Of a stretch of DNA of 64,000 nt, positions 38,367-47,082 are shown one piece after another. The notes beneath the pieces were generated by a model. It was not told where the DNA came from. It saw only the letters and a program-made list of their open reading frames with translations, and searched no databases. The translations under genes and the position numbers were made by a program. The stretch lies in assembly GCF_001487165.1 (NCBI RefSeq), contig NZ_LN913006.1:3006657-3070656 (forward strand). Reading direction: 5' to 3'. This stretch comes from Blautia massiliensis (ex Durand et al. 2017) (GTDB taxonomy: Bacteria > Bacillota > Clostridia > Lachnospirales > Lachnospiraceae). Position 1 is the first letter of the stretch, and each line of letters begins with the position of its first letter.

Positions 38367-39815
38367 ATGGAAAAACAGGAGAAAAACACAGCCAGCCCTT
38401 ATGAGCTGGACGGACGCCCACCTCTTAAGGTGGCAATTCCCCTTGGACTGCAGCACGTGCTTGCCATGTTTGTGGGTAACCTTACCCCGCTTCTGATCAT
38501 TACGGCAGCCTGCGGGATCGAAGCAGGAGGGGATCTTCAGGTTGCATTACTTCAGAATGCAATGCTGATCGCAGGAATTGTTACACTTGTACAGGTCTTT
38601 ACGATCGGACCGGTCGGTGGCAAGCTTCCTATCGTTATGGGAACAAGTTCAGGCTTCATCGGCGTATGTCAGAGCGTTGCCGGAGTCATGGGAAATGGTG
38701 TCGTTGCCTATGGTTCGATCATGGCAGCCTGCTTTATCGGCGGTCTTTTTGAGACTGTTCTGGGAAGCTTTCTGAAGCCCTTGAGAAAATTTTTCCCATC
38801 TGTTGTAACAGGTACGGTTGTACTTTCAATCGGTCTTTCACTGATCGGTGTGGGAATCAGCTCTTTCGGTGGCGGAAGCTCCGCAAAGGATTACGGTTCT
38901 CTTGAAAACCTTTTCGTAGGCTTTGTAGTTCTGATCGTGATCATTGTACTGAAGCATGGAACAAAAGGCTTCACAAGCTTTTCTTCAATCCTCATCGGTA
39001 TTATCGTGGGATACATTCTGGTAAGTATCATGGCTATGGTACTTCCTACAACATTTACATATGTAGATGACACAGGTGCTACTGTGGAGGCTACAAAGGC
39101 CTGGGTTCTCAACTGGGACAAGGTTGCTCAGGCAAAATGGTTTGCGGTACCGGCACTGATGCCTGTAAAATGGGTGTTTGACGCACGTGCGATCGTGCCG
39201 ATCCTGATCATGTTTATTGTAACTGCAGTTGAAACAGTTGGTGATATTTCCGGAATCACAGAGGGTGGTCTTGGAAGAGAGGCTACAGACAAAGAGCTTT
39301 CCGGTGGTGTTATGTGTGACGGACTTGGATCTTCTTTCGCAGCACTGTTCGGTGTGCTTCCGAACACATCCTTCAGCCAGAACGTTGGCCTGGTTGCAAT
39401 GAATAAGGTTGTAAACCGTTTCTGTATCGCTACAGGAGGAATCTTCCTGATCGCATGCGGACTGTTCCCGAAGCTTGCTGCACTGATCTCCATCATGCCG
39501 CAGAGCGTTCTTGGCGGTGCTGCTGTTATGATGTTCTCATCCATTGTTGTCAGCGGTATCCAGTTAATTACCAAGTGGCCGATCGGACCGAGAAATGTTA
39601 CGATCGTTTCTGTAGCACTTGGTCTTGGTTATGGACTTGGCTCCAATACAGCGATCCTGGTGCATCTGCCACAGGCGATCAGCCTGATCTTCGGCGGTTC
39701 CGGTATTGTTCCGGCAGCGGTATTTGCGATTATTCTTAATATTGTTCTTCCGAAGGATGAGAAGAGTGAGATTGAGAGAGCTGAAGAGATGCTGGAGAAG
39801 GTTAAGAATAAATAA
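38367..39815 (+). CDS. NCS2-family nucleobase (xanthine/uracil/purine) permease
   Basis: 482 aa from ATG 38367 (AGAAAGGATGG site); the reading from 38301 starts inside the leader terminator and is rejected. Twelve to fourteen membrane segments with NCS2 marks: GLQHVLAMFVGNLTPLLI at the N-terminus, the substrate-site Glu region FIVTAVETVGDISG and the NQNVG-like loop LPNTSFSQNVGLVAMN. It takes up a nucleobase with H+ or Na+. NTSFSQNVG fits xanthine/uric-acid type carriers better than UraA, but substrate is not certain. Confidence 0.92.
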   Translation: MEKQEKNTASPYELDGRPPLKVAIPLGLQHVLAMFVGNLTPLLIITAACGIEAGGDLQVALLQNAMLIAGIVTLVQVFTIGPVGGKLPIVMGTSSGFIGVCQSVAGVMGNGVVAYGSIMAACFIGGLFETVLGSFLKPLRKFFPSVVTGTVVLSIGLSLIGVGISSFGGGSSAKDYGSLENLFVGFVVLIVIIVLKHGTKGFTSFSSILIGIIVGYILVSIMAMVLPTTFTYVDDTGATVEATKAWVLNWDKVAQAKWFAVPALMPVKWVFDARAIVPILIMFIVTAVETVGDISGITEGGLGREATDKELSGGVMCDGLGSSFAALFGVLPNTSFSQNVGLVAMNKVVNRFCIATGGIFLIACGLFPKLAALISIMPQSVLGGAAVMMFSSIVVSGIQLITKWPIGPRNVTIVSVALGLGYGLGSNTAILVHLPQAISLIFGGSGIVPAAVFAIILNIVLPKDEKSEIERAEEMLEKVKNK

Positions 39816-39851
39816 AAAAGTGTAAGAATAAAAAGAGTTTTTTTCTTTTTT

Positions 39852-39893
39852 GAGACTGTTGGACTTTATTGGTCTGACGGTCTCTTTTTTTTT
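39852..39893 (+). terminator. Terminator after the permease gene
   Basis: GAGACTGTTGGAC / GGTCTGACGGTCTC with mismatches, TTATT loop, nine T residues. Confidence 0.75.
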
Positions 39894-39920
39894 ATAATTT
39901 TTTATTTTGGGGATAAAGGT

Positions 39921-40140
39921 TCGGCCTTTTGGAAGGCGGTAATTTGCGAGAAGGGGAAGCACTCGGAGTTGCGAAGGCCGTCTCCCCTTCTCGCGCTCTT
40001 CCCCTCCTGGCCACGCCGCTGTTCGGCGTTGTGGAATGTGATTATGTATTGGCGGGATGATGGATTCTACTGTGTTGGATGTGAAGCGTTGTGCCGATTT
40101 GTTGGGGGGTGGACGGGAAGGCGGCCCGCTTGTGGGCCTG
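39921..40140. repeat. GC-rich palindromic element A
   Basis: In an AT-rich gap of 518 bp, this block is GC-rich and contains a perfect 12-bp inverted repeat GCGAGAAGGGGA (39946-39957) / TCCCCTTCTCGC (39983-39994), then CCACGCCG / CGGCGTTGTGG (40010-40034) and GGCCC / GGGCC (about 40122-40138). No convincing reading frame. It looks like the palindromes at 52.7 and 53.2 kb in character but not in sequence. The rest of the gap up to 40333 shows nothing recognised. Confidence 0.6.
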
Positions 40141-40333
40141 TTCACTGGGAATTGGATCGGTTAAAAATATGTGACGTAGTTTATCTGGTTATGGTATACT
40201 GTGTTATAGGATATGATTTTAAAAGGTGAAAAAAATACTATTGAAAATGCTTAATGAAATAAAAAAATATGGCTTAAGATGAAAGCAAATGATGGATAAT
40301 AATGTATGAACTGCAAAGTATGGAGGGTGCAAA

Positions 40334-40819
40334 ATGGAGCATGGTAAGGTAGAACTATATCATGGGAGTGGTCAGATTGTTGAATTTCCGGAAATCAGAA
40401 AAACCAAGTATACAAAAGATTTTTCATGGGGATTTTATTGCACGAAAAGTTATGAACAGGCCTATCGCTGGGCAGGGCGTAAACATGGTCAGGGAATTGT
40501 TAATGTATACTCTTATGTGGAAAATGAAAAACTTAACATAAAAAAATTTGAAAATATGTGCGATGAATGGCTGGATTTTATAGCGGAATGCCGGATGGGA
40601 AAAGTGCATGAATTTGATATTGTAGAAGGTCCAATGGCAGATGATACAATCTGGAATTTTGTAAATGATTTCTTGAATCATAATATCAGTCGAAGTGTGT
40701 TCTGGGAGTATGCAAAGTTCAAACATCCTACGCATCAGATAAGCTTTCATAGTATTCGTGCTTTGGAATGTCTGGAATATGAAAGGAGTGAATCTGTCAA
40801 TGACGATACAATGGAATAA
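40334..40819 (+). CDS. DUF3990 protein (predicted ADP-ribosyltransferase-like fold)
   Basis: 161 aa. DUF3990 hallmarks in order: LYHGSGQIVEFPEI at the N-terminus, KDFSWGFYCTKSYEQAYRWA (family DFGxGFYxT, with Ser-Trp here), INVY-type VNVYSY, WLDFIAECR and VEGPMADDTI. The H-G-S...GFYxT...E pattern is reminiscent of ADP-ribosyltransferases, and the family is thought to be enzymatic, but no activity is established here. ATGGAGGGTGC gives the ribosome site. Base composition is more AT-rich than neighbouring core genes. It overlaps the next gene by 20 bases, suggesting a coupled pair. Confidence 0.82.
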   Translation: MEHGKVELYHGSGQIVEFPEIRKTKYTKDFSWGFYCTKSYEQAYRWAGRKHGQGIVNVYSYVENEKLNIKKFENMCDEWLDFIAECRMGKVHEFDIVEGPMADDTIWNFVNDFLNHNISRSVFWEYAKFKHPTHQISFHSIRALECLEYERSESVNDDTME

Positions 40820-41249
40820 AGATGATTTATTTTATGTGTGCACAATGATTGAGTACGTTTCCAGAAAAACGCATAATAAAAGTAAAGATGTTGTAGTTCG
40901 AATGTCTGATAAAGCTCTGGCACATCAGCTGAAAGCTGCAGGCATTAATCATTGTCTTTCCTTCGAACAGGTAGCTGATGAATGGATTGAAGATTATGGG
41001 ATACCGAATGGGAATTATGATAATATTTCAAAATGCAGATATGAAGTACCGACTGTAACAGCAATAGGACGTGTATATCAGACATTGATATCAGAAGTAG
41101 CTTCTTTATATCAGGACATTGTTGAAGCGATAAAAATGGTTTACAGTTCTTTTATCAGCGATGAGATATCTGATTATAATTCCAGTGTATATTACAGTAA
41201 TCCAGACTATATTAGATGTTCTTATGAGGCAGGAAAATTATTGGATTAA
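40800..41249 (+). CDS. Partner protein of the DUF3990 gene, possibly shortened by a stop codon
   Basis: 149 aa from ATG 40800 (AAAGGAGTG site within the end of the previous gene). It is a soluble, helical protein: TIQWNKDDLFYVCTMIEYVSR, NHCLSFEQVADEWIEDYG, then SSFISDEISDYNSSVYYS. I recall similar proteins next to DUF3990 genes in clostridia, but know no function. After the TAA the same frame stays open for 29 more codons (ENYDVEHTLDFET...KNNGGTL) to a TAA at 41337-41339, right at the start of another DUF3990 fragment. A nonsense change in a 179-codon gene is therefore possible. An antitoxin or regulator role is only an inference. Confidence 0.7.
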   Translation: MTIQWNKDDLFYVCTMIEYVSRKTHNKSKDVVVRMSDKALAHQLKAAGINHCLSFEQVADEWIEDYGIPNGNYDNISKCRYEVPTVTAIGRVYQTLISEVASLYQDIVEAIKMVYSSFISDEISDYNSSVYYSNPDYIRCSYEAGKLLD

Positions 41250-41335
41250 GAAAATTATGATGTTGAGCATACACTGGATTTTGAAACAATATTAGAGGAT
41301 CTGGGAATTCTGTGCAAAAATAACGGGGGTACATT

Positions 41336-41461
41336 GTAAGATTATATTATGGGAGCAATATAGTGATTGATAATATAAATCTGGCAATGTGCAGACCATA
41401 CAAGGATTTTGGACAGGGATTCTATCTGACAGATAAAGAAACTAATAAAAAGGATCTGTAA
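41336..41461 (+). pseudogene. Truncated DUF3990 fragment
   Basis: The frame reads RLYYGSNIVIDNINLAMC followed by RPYKDFGQGFYLTDKET, then Asn-Lys-Lys-Asp-Leu and stop. This is the first 35 or so residues of a DUF3990 protein; the remaining 110-120 residues are missing and the start codon is not clear (GTA). The final codons are part of the following terminator. It is a different copy from the one at 40334, because the sequences differ throughout. Confidence 0.7.
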
Positions 41462-41508
41462 AAGGCGAGATTTCACAAATAGTTCTGCCTTTTTCAGATC
41501 CTTTTTTT
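41447..41508. terminator. Bidirectional terminator
   Basis: AAAAAGGATCTG..AAAAGGC pairs with GCCTTTT.CAGATCCTTTTT; A and T runs on both sides serve the DUF3990 island and the minus-strand Cys-rich gene. Confidence 0.9.
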
Positions 41509-41509
41509 G

Positions 41510-41698
41510 TTAGTAATTGTAGGCTCCCTCATAAGCATTGCATCGTTCCTTCCGATGTCCCTGCTCTACACAGGAGCTGCACCGGTCACAAAATTCCTGT
41601 TCATAGCAGGTAGAACAGACACATCCCTTACAGGCATCCCGGTCATAAGCCGGCGTGCAGGTAAAAGGAAGAGTATCCTTCGTAGTTTCCGTACTCAT
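41510..41698 (-). CDS. Small Cys-rich protein
   Basis: 62 aa from ATG 41698, with AAAAGGAGTG 10 bases upstream; an in-frame GTG at 41707 sits too close to that site. Ten cysteines lie mainly in CKGCVCSTCYEQEFCDRCSSC, followed by one in ERCNAYEG. The CxxC pairs suggest one or two bound metal ions (zinc or Fe-S). No signal peptide. I do not recognise the family; a clear ribosome site and shared terminator make it a likely real gene. Confidence 0.7.
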   Translation of the reverse strand: MSTETTKDTLPFTCTPAYDRDACKGCVCSTCYEQEFCDRCSSCVEQGHRKERCNAYEGAYNY

Positions 41699-41896
41699 AA
41701 AGATCACACTCCTTTTTTCTATATTATAGACCTATCAAAAAAGCGTTTCAATACAAATAATCAGAAAATACAAAAAGATACCTGATAAAAACCTGCCCAC
41801 GCCAAAGTGTCCCCTCGAAAGGAAAAACCCCAACTCACAGTAGTTCGCAACAGCGAAAAAAGTGCCAGCTAATAAGGATGCCACAACATCCCTATC

Positions 41897-42760
41897 CTAC
41901 CGGGAGGAGCTCCACCGTCCGGAAGCTCCGCAAGGAAGAACCAGACCACTTTCTGTTACAGGAAGTCCGATCTCCTGTGACTCCACATTACCCTTCCAGG
42001 GCTTCAGCTCCGTAGCAAGCATATAAGTCAGAACAGCCGGTGCAAGACCTGTAGTATAGGAATTTACCAGGAAAAACAGAGGATCATCACTGAGGATCTT
42101 AGTGCAAAGTTTGATCAGCGGATGAATAGCATCCTCGATCTTCCAGATCTCACCTTTCGGTCCGCGGCCGTAAGAAGGCGGATCCATAATGATCGCGTCA
42201 TAATGATTTCCCCGGCGGATCTCACGCTCTACAAATTTCACACAGTCATCAACCAGCCAGCGGATCGGCGCGCCGGAAAGACCGGAAGCGGCCGCATTCT
42301 CCTTTGCCCAGTTGACCATACCCTTGGAAGCATCCACATGAGTGACAGAAGCACCTGCAGCAGCAGCAGCCAGAGTAGCACCACCTGTATACGCAAAAAG
42401 ATTCAACACTTTGATGGGACGCCCTGCCTTGCGGATCTTTTCACCGAACCAGTCCCAGTTCACAGCCTGCTCCGGGAAAAGTCCTGTATGCTTGAAGCTG
42501 AAAGGCTTCAGATTAAAAGTAAGGTCCTTGTAATGAAGCTCCCACTGATGAGGCAGATCAAAGAACTCCCACTCACCGCCGCCACGGCTGCTTCTGTGAT
42601 AATGTCCGTTCATATGCTTCCAGCCACGGTTTTTGCGGGGAGTATCCCAGATTACCTGCGGGTCCGGACGAACCAGAAGATAATCCCCCCAGCGCTCCAG
42701 CTTTTCTCCTTTTGATGTATCAATAACTTCATATTCTTTCCATCCATCTGCAATCCACAT
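41897..42760 (-). CDS. Class I SAM-dependent methyltransferase (RlmI/RlmK-like)
   Basis: 287 aa from ATG 42760 (AAGAGGT site). The SAM-binding start is VLNLFAYTGGATLAAAAAG (motif I), followed by VTHVDASKGMVNWAKENAA (motif II). The catalytic-type motif is IIMDPPSYGRG (DPPSYG), and FFLVNSYTTGL comes after. This is the layout of 23S rRNA cytosine-C5 methyltransferases such as RlmI, lacking the N-terminal PUA domain; instead there is a 100-residue N-terminal part with Trp- and Arg-rich sequence. RNA target not known. Confidence 0.85.
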   Translation of the reverse strand: MWIADGWKEYEVIDTSKGEKLERWGDYLLVRPDPQVIWDTPRKNRGWKHMNGHYHRSSRGGGEWEFFDLPHQWELHYKDLTFNLKPFSFKHTGLFPEQAVNWDWFGEKIRKAGRPIKVLNLFAYTGGATLAAAAAGASVTHVDASKGMVNWAKENAAASGLSGAPIRWLVDDCVKFVEREIRRGNHYDAIIMDPPSYGRGPKGEIWKIEDAIHPLIKLCTKILSDDPLFFLVNSYTTGLAPAVLTYMLATELKPWKGNVESQEIGLPVTESGLVLPCGASGRWSSSR

Positions 42761-42955
42761 GATGATCAATACCTCTTTCATAATAGTAAATTTATAAGAT
42801 ATATATAGCATTTTTATATAGCATTTCCGGAGATTACTGTACCAGATCCGACTGATCGGGACATGAATCCATAAAAACGCCATAATAATGTTTTTTCCAG
42901 TATAGAGGAAAAATGGATGCTGTGCAAGAGAAGTGCAGGATTTTCCACGAAAGAT

Positions 42956-42984
42956 TTGACAACAGCGCTTTTACATACTAAAAT
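42956..42984 (+). promoter_or_regulatory. Promoter of the aminotransferase gene
   Basis: TTGACA 42956-42961 and TAAAAT 42979-42984, 17-bp spacer. The leader of about 165 nt contains no riboswitch I can recognise and no terminator. The gap from the methyltransferase start to this promoter (42761-42955) shows only AT-rich sequence. Confidence 0.75.
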
Positions 42985-43153
42985 GTACGCAGAGATTTTC
43001 TGCCGGGGCAGAGGTTTCCCGTTTCCGTGAAACTGTGGCTGTTTTTTGCGGAAGAGATTTTGCAGAGAATTCCTGACAGACAGAAATCGTTAACAGAAGA
43101 AACACAGCAACCGCAGATATGAAACTGTGCACAAAAAGAGGAGAAGCAAACTT

Positions 43154-44437
43154 ATGAAAAAATATTGTGAGATGAGCAGGGAAGAGCTACTCGATTTAAA
43201 GAAAGAACTCGACCGTGAGTTCGACGAGATCAAAGCCGAAGGTCTGGCACTGGATATGTCCCGTGGTAAACCTGCACCGGATCAGCTTGATCTTTCCATG
43301 AAAATGATGGAAGTACTTGCAGGGGATGCAGATCTGAAATGTGAGACCGGTGTGGACTGCCGTAACTATGGAGTCATCGACGGAATCCCGGAAGCCAAGA
43401 GACTTCTCGGTGAGATGTCAGAGGTAGAGCCAGAGAATATCATCATCTATGGTAACTCCAGCCTGAACGTAATGTTCGATACCATTGCACGTTCCTATTC
43501 CCACGGAGTAATGGGAAATACACCATGGTGCAAGCTTGACAAGGTGAAATTCCTCTGTCCTGTACCAGGATACGACCGTCATTTCCGTATCACAGAATTT
43601 TTCGGCATTGAGATGATCAACATTCCGATGTCTCCGGAAGGCCCGGATATGGACATGGTTGAGAAATATGTCAATGAAGATCCGGCAGTAAAAGGAATCT
43701 GGTGTGTTCCGAAATATTCCAATCCGCAGGGCTACACCTATTCCGAAGAAACAGTTAAGCGTTTTGCGCATCTGAAGCCGGCTGCACCGGACTTCCGTAT
43801 TTACTGGGATAACGCTTACAGCATCCATCATCTTTATGATGACAATCAGGATTTCCTTCTTGAGATCCTTGATGAGTGTGCGAAAGCAGGAAATCCGGAC
43901 ATTGTTTATAAATTTACTTCTACCTCCAAGGTAAGCTTCCCTGGTTCCGGTATCGCAGCAGTTGCTGCATCCAAGGCGAACCTGGATGACTTCCGCAAAT
44001 ACATGACTGTACAGACCATCGGACACGACAAACTGAACCAGCTTCGTCACGTTCGTTTCTTCAAAGATATCAACGGACTGCATGAGCATATGAAGAAACA
44101 CGCAGACATCCTTCGTCCGAAATTCGAGCTTGTTCTCGCAACACTGGATAAAGAGCTTAACGGACTTGGAATCGGTGAGTGGACCAAACCTCACGGCGGA
44201 TATTTCATTTCCTTTGATTCTATGGAAGGCTGTGCGAAAGCCATCGTTGCCAAAGCAAAAGAAGCAGGCGTTGTTATGACTGGAGCAGGCGCAACCTATC
44301 CATATGGAAAGGACCCGAAAGACAGCAATATCCGTATTGCACCAAGCTACCCAAGCGTTGAGGAGCTTGGCAAGGCAGCAGAGGTATTTGTTCTCTGTGT
44401 GAAGCTTGTAAGTGTGGAAAAACTTCTGGAGAAATAA
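43154..44437 (+). CDS. PLP-dependent aminotransferase (aspartate aminotransferase type Ic)
   Basis: 427 aa from ATG 43154 (AGAGGAG site). The fold-I PLP layout is seen: IIIYGNSSLNVMFDT, VPKYSNPQGYTYS (Asn-Pro), IYWDNAYSIHHL (Asp-Asn-Ala-Tyr binding the pyridine N and O) and STSKVSFPGSGIA, with the PLP lysine in TSTSK. The N-terminus (LALDMSRGKPAPDQLDLS) and motifs fit the PF12897-type aspartate aminotransferases of Firmicutes and actinobacteria. Likely makes aspartate from oxaloacetate and glutamate. Stands alone. Confidence 0.9.
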   Translation: MKKYCEMSREELLDLKKELDREFDEIKAEGLALDMSRGKPAPDQLDLSMKMMEVLAGDADLKCETGVDCRNYGVIDGIPEAKRLLGEMSEVEPENIIIYGNSSLNVMFDTIARSYSHGVMGNTPWCKLDKVKFLCPVPGYDRHFRITEFFGIEMINIPMSPEGPDMDMVEKYVNEDPAVKGIWCVPKYSNPQGYTYSEETVKRFAHLKPAAPDFRIYWDNAYSIHHLYDDNQDFLLEILDECAKAGNPDIVYKFTSTSKVSFPGSGIAAVAASKANLDDFRKYMTVQTIGHDKLNQLRHVRFFKDINGLHEHMKKHADILRPKFELVLATLDKELNGLGIGEWTKPHGGYFISFDSMEGCAKAIVAKAKEAGVVMTGAGATYPYGKDPKDSNIRIAPSYPSVEELGKAAEVFVLCVKLVSVEKLLEK

Positions 44438-44448
44438 ATCGATCACAT

Positions 44449-44490
44449 CAGACTGCCCGGTATTTCAGCATGCGTAATACCGGGCAGTCA
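44449..44490 (+). terminator. Hairpin after the aminotransferase gene
   Basis: GACTGCCCGGTATT / AATACCGGGCAGTC, very stable stem with a CAGCATGCG-type loop. No T run follows, so termination is not assured. Confidence 0.55.
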
Positions 44491-44509
44491 TAACTATTGG
44501 AGAGAGCTC

Positions 44510-45910
44510 ATGGATGAGGAAAAAGAAAAAATGAAAACGGGCAAAAAGTTGGTCATTGCACTGATCATGATCCTGCTGATCCTTACAGCAGGGGCTTATG
44601 GATATGGTGTACACTATTTTACAGATCATTTTTTGCCGGGATCTCAGGTGAATGGTTTTAACTGCTCCTATAAAACTGCAGATGAAACAGAAAAGCTTCT
44701 TGCAAAGGAAGTGCAGGCATATGTTCTTACCGTTGATACAAGAAATAACGGAAAAGAGAGCATTACCGCAAAAGAAGCCGGCCTGGTCTACAAGCCGGAT
44801 GGCGGAGCCAAAAAGCTGATCAAGAAACAGGCCCGGTACAAATGGTTCCTTGCTTTTAATCAGAAGAAAAAATATACACTGGCAACGGATACTGCTTATG
44901 AAGATCAGAACAAGCTGACAGAGGCTGTGAAGAATCTGAAATGCATGCAGAAGGACAATATGGAAAAGCCTGCAGACGCATGCATTAAGGATAATGGCGA
45001 AACCTACGAGATCCAGCCGGAAAAAGAAGGAACGACCCTGGATACAAAAAAGGTTCAGAAGGTGATCCGTGCAGCTGTTTCCGCAGGAGACAAAACAGTT
45101 AGTCTGGAAAAGAAAAACTGCTACAAAAAACCATCGATATATAAAGACGATGAAGCTCTGAAAAAAGATTGTGACCAGATGAACAAGCTTATCAGCTGCG
45201 TGATCACCTATGATTTTTCGGACCGGTCGGAACAGCTTGACCGAAATACCATCAAAGACTGGCTGGTCAGGGACGCAAACGGAGATTATATAGTAAACAA
45301 AGATCAGGTTACAGCTTATGTGAACAGCCTGGGATATAAATATGATACCTTTGGCTGCACGAGGACATTTACCACCTACGATGGCCGCCAGAAAACCATC
45401 AAGGGCGGTGATTACGGATGGGCTATCGATCAGACCGCAGAGACTGAATGGCTTTATAATGCCATTCTTGCAGGAACTACAGAAGTGAGACAGCCGGCGT
45501 ATGCTTACAGCGGACTTTGCAGAGATACCAATGATATCGGAAATACATATGTAGAGATTGACCTGACCAACCAGAGAATGGTATTCTATAAAGACGGACA
45601 GCTTCTGGTAGATACACCGGTAGTTACCGGCTGTGTCCGAAAGGGCCATTCCACACCGACCGGATGCTTTGCACTGGATGCCATGCGTTCACCGGCAGTT
45701 TTGAAGGGACCTGGATATGCATCACCGGTTACATACTGGATGCCGTTTTCCGGAGGAGTCGGAATCCATGACGCAAGCTGGCGTTCACAGTATGGCGGGC
45801 AGATCTATATCACAAATGGTTCTCATGGCTGTGTAAACACCCCGAAGGATAAGGCGGCAATCATTTATAATAATATTAGTGTAGGAGTACCAATCGTAGT
45901 TTATGAATAA
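44510..45910 (+). CDS. L,D-transpeptidase (YkuD) with PG_binding_4 domains
   Basis: 466 aa. After a short basic start comes a membrane anchor (residues 14-32). Residues 40-330 hold two YoaR/PG_binding_4-type repeats. The C-terminal 120 residues are the YkuD domain: YVEIDLTNQRMVFYKDGQLLV, the conserved His in GVGIHDASW and the catalytic HGCVN (SHGCVNTP). It makes 3-3 (mDap-mDap) peptidoglycan cross-links, or attaches proteins to the wall, outside the membrane. GGAGAGAG precedes the start. The ddl gene follows after a 67-bp gap, and murF after that. Confidence 0.93.
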   Translation: MDEEKEKMKTGKKLVIALIMILLILTAGAYGYGVHYFTDHFLPGSQVNGFNCSYKTADETEKLLAKEVQAYVLTVDTRNNGKESITAKEAGLVYKPDGGAKKLIKKQARYKWFLAFNQKKKYTLATDTAYEDQNKLTEAVKNLKCMQKDNMEKPADACIKDNGETYEIQPEKEGTTLDTKKVQKVIRAAVSAGDKTVSLEKKNCYKKPSIYKDDEALKKDCDQMNKLISCVITYDFSDRSEQLDRNTIKDWLVRDANGDYIVNKDQVTAYVNSLGYKYDTFGCTRTFTTYDGRQKTIKGGDYGWAIDQTAETEWLYNAILAGTTEVRQPAYAYSGLCRDTNDIGNTYVEIDLTNQRMVFYKDGQLLVDTPVVTGCVRKGHSTPTGCFALDAMRSPAVLKGPGYASPVTYWMPFSGGVGIHDASWRSQYGGQIYITNGSHGCVNTPKDKAAIIYNNISVGVPIVVYE

Positions 45911-45977
45911 GAGATTAAAAGAAATATTAAAAGAATACGAAAAAAGAAAACACAAGATCATCAAGGGAGATGAAAGT

Positions 45978-47018
45978 ATGAATATCGTTGTATTGGCAGG
46001 CGGAACCAGTACAGAAAGAGAGATCTCCATCGTAACAGGAACCGGTGTCTGCAAGGCACTTCGTAAAAAAGGCCATAATGCCATTCTTGTAGATATTTTC
46101 TGCGGACTGGAGCCGGTGGACTGGGATGAGCCCTTTGGAGATAAAGATTATGAGGTAGATTCTGCGGCAGAGTATATGAGAAGCTTCGATGATGATATCG
46201 AAGAGATCAAACGCACAAGAAGAAGCTTTTTCGGACCGAATGTACTGGAATTGTGTCAGGCAGCAGACATTGTATTTATGGGACTTCACGGTTCCAACGG
46301 AGAGGATGGAAAGGTTCAGGCAACCTTCGATCTTCTGGGGATCCGTTACACAGGAACCGGATATTTAAGCAGTGCCCTTGCTATGGATAAGGGCCTCACC
46401 AAGAAGATCTTTCTCATGGATCAGGTACCGACACCGAAGGGCGTTTCCATGCTGAAAGAAAACTGTACAAGAAACATCCATGATCTTGGTATGGAATTTC
46501 CTGTTGTTGTAAAAACATGCTGCGGTGGTTCCAGCGTAGGTGTTTATATTGTAAACAACCAGAAAGAATATGAGGATGCCATTGATGGTGCTTATTCTTA
46601 TGAAGATGAGGTAGTTGTTGAAGAGTATATCAGGGGCCGTGAGTTTTCCGTTGCAGTTGTAGACGGAAAGGCTTATCCAATCATCGAGATCGCACCGAAG
46701 CAGGGCTTTTATGATTATAAGAACAAATATCAGGCAGGCTCCACAGTAGAAACCTGTCCGGCCGAGATCTCACCGGAACTGACTGAGAAGATGCAGCATT
46801 ATGCGGAAGCTGGCGCAAAGGCTCTCTGCATTGAGGGCTATGCACGTTTTGACTTCATGATGAAAGAAAACGGTGATATGTACTGCCTGGAGGCAAACAC
46901 ACTTCCGGGAATGACACCCACCAGTCTGATCCCTCAGGAAGCAAAGGTCCTGGGAATCGACTATCCGGACCTCTGTGAAGAACTGATCCGCATTTCTTAT
47001 AAGAAATACAGCAAATAA
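45978..47018 (+). CDS. ddl: D-alanine--D-alanine ligase
   Basis: 346 aa from ATG 45978 (AAGGGAGATG site); an earlier in-frame ATG at 45903 overlaps the transpeptidase gene and lacks support. ATP-grasp enzyme: VLAGGTSTEREISI at the start, MGLHGSNGEDGKVQ (Ddl signature 1), GTGYLSSALAMDKGLTK, and the metal site LEANTLPGMTPTSLI near the end. The YxxK-type Ddl loop ends in a Tyr/Phe region that cannot be read for D-lactate preference by eye. It joins two D-Ala for MurF to use. A Ddl-MurF pair next to an L,D-transpeptidase groups stem-peptide building with cross-linking. Confidence 0.94.
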   Translation: MNIVVLAGGTSTEREISIVTGTGVCKALRKKGHNAILVDIFCGLEPVDWDEPFGDKDYEVDSAAEYMRSFDDDIEEIKRTRRSFFGPNVLELCQAADIVFMGLHGSNGEDGKVQATFDLLGIRYTGTGYLSSALAMDKGLTKKIFLMDQVPTPKGVSMLKENCTRNIHDLGMEFPVVVKTCCGGSSVGVYIVNNQKEYEDAIDGAYSYEDEVVVEEYIRGREFSVAVVDGKAYPIIEIAPKQGFYDYKNKYQAGSTVETCPAEISPELTEKMQHYAEAGAKALCIEGYARFDFMMKENGDMYCLEANTLPGMTPTSLIPQEAKVLGIDYPDLCEELIRISYKKYSK

Positions 47019-47082
47019 AATATCTGACCGTAACTCCTCCTGTTGACAGGAGGAGTTTCTGGCAAAAGAAAGGATTTTATTC

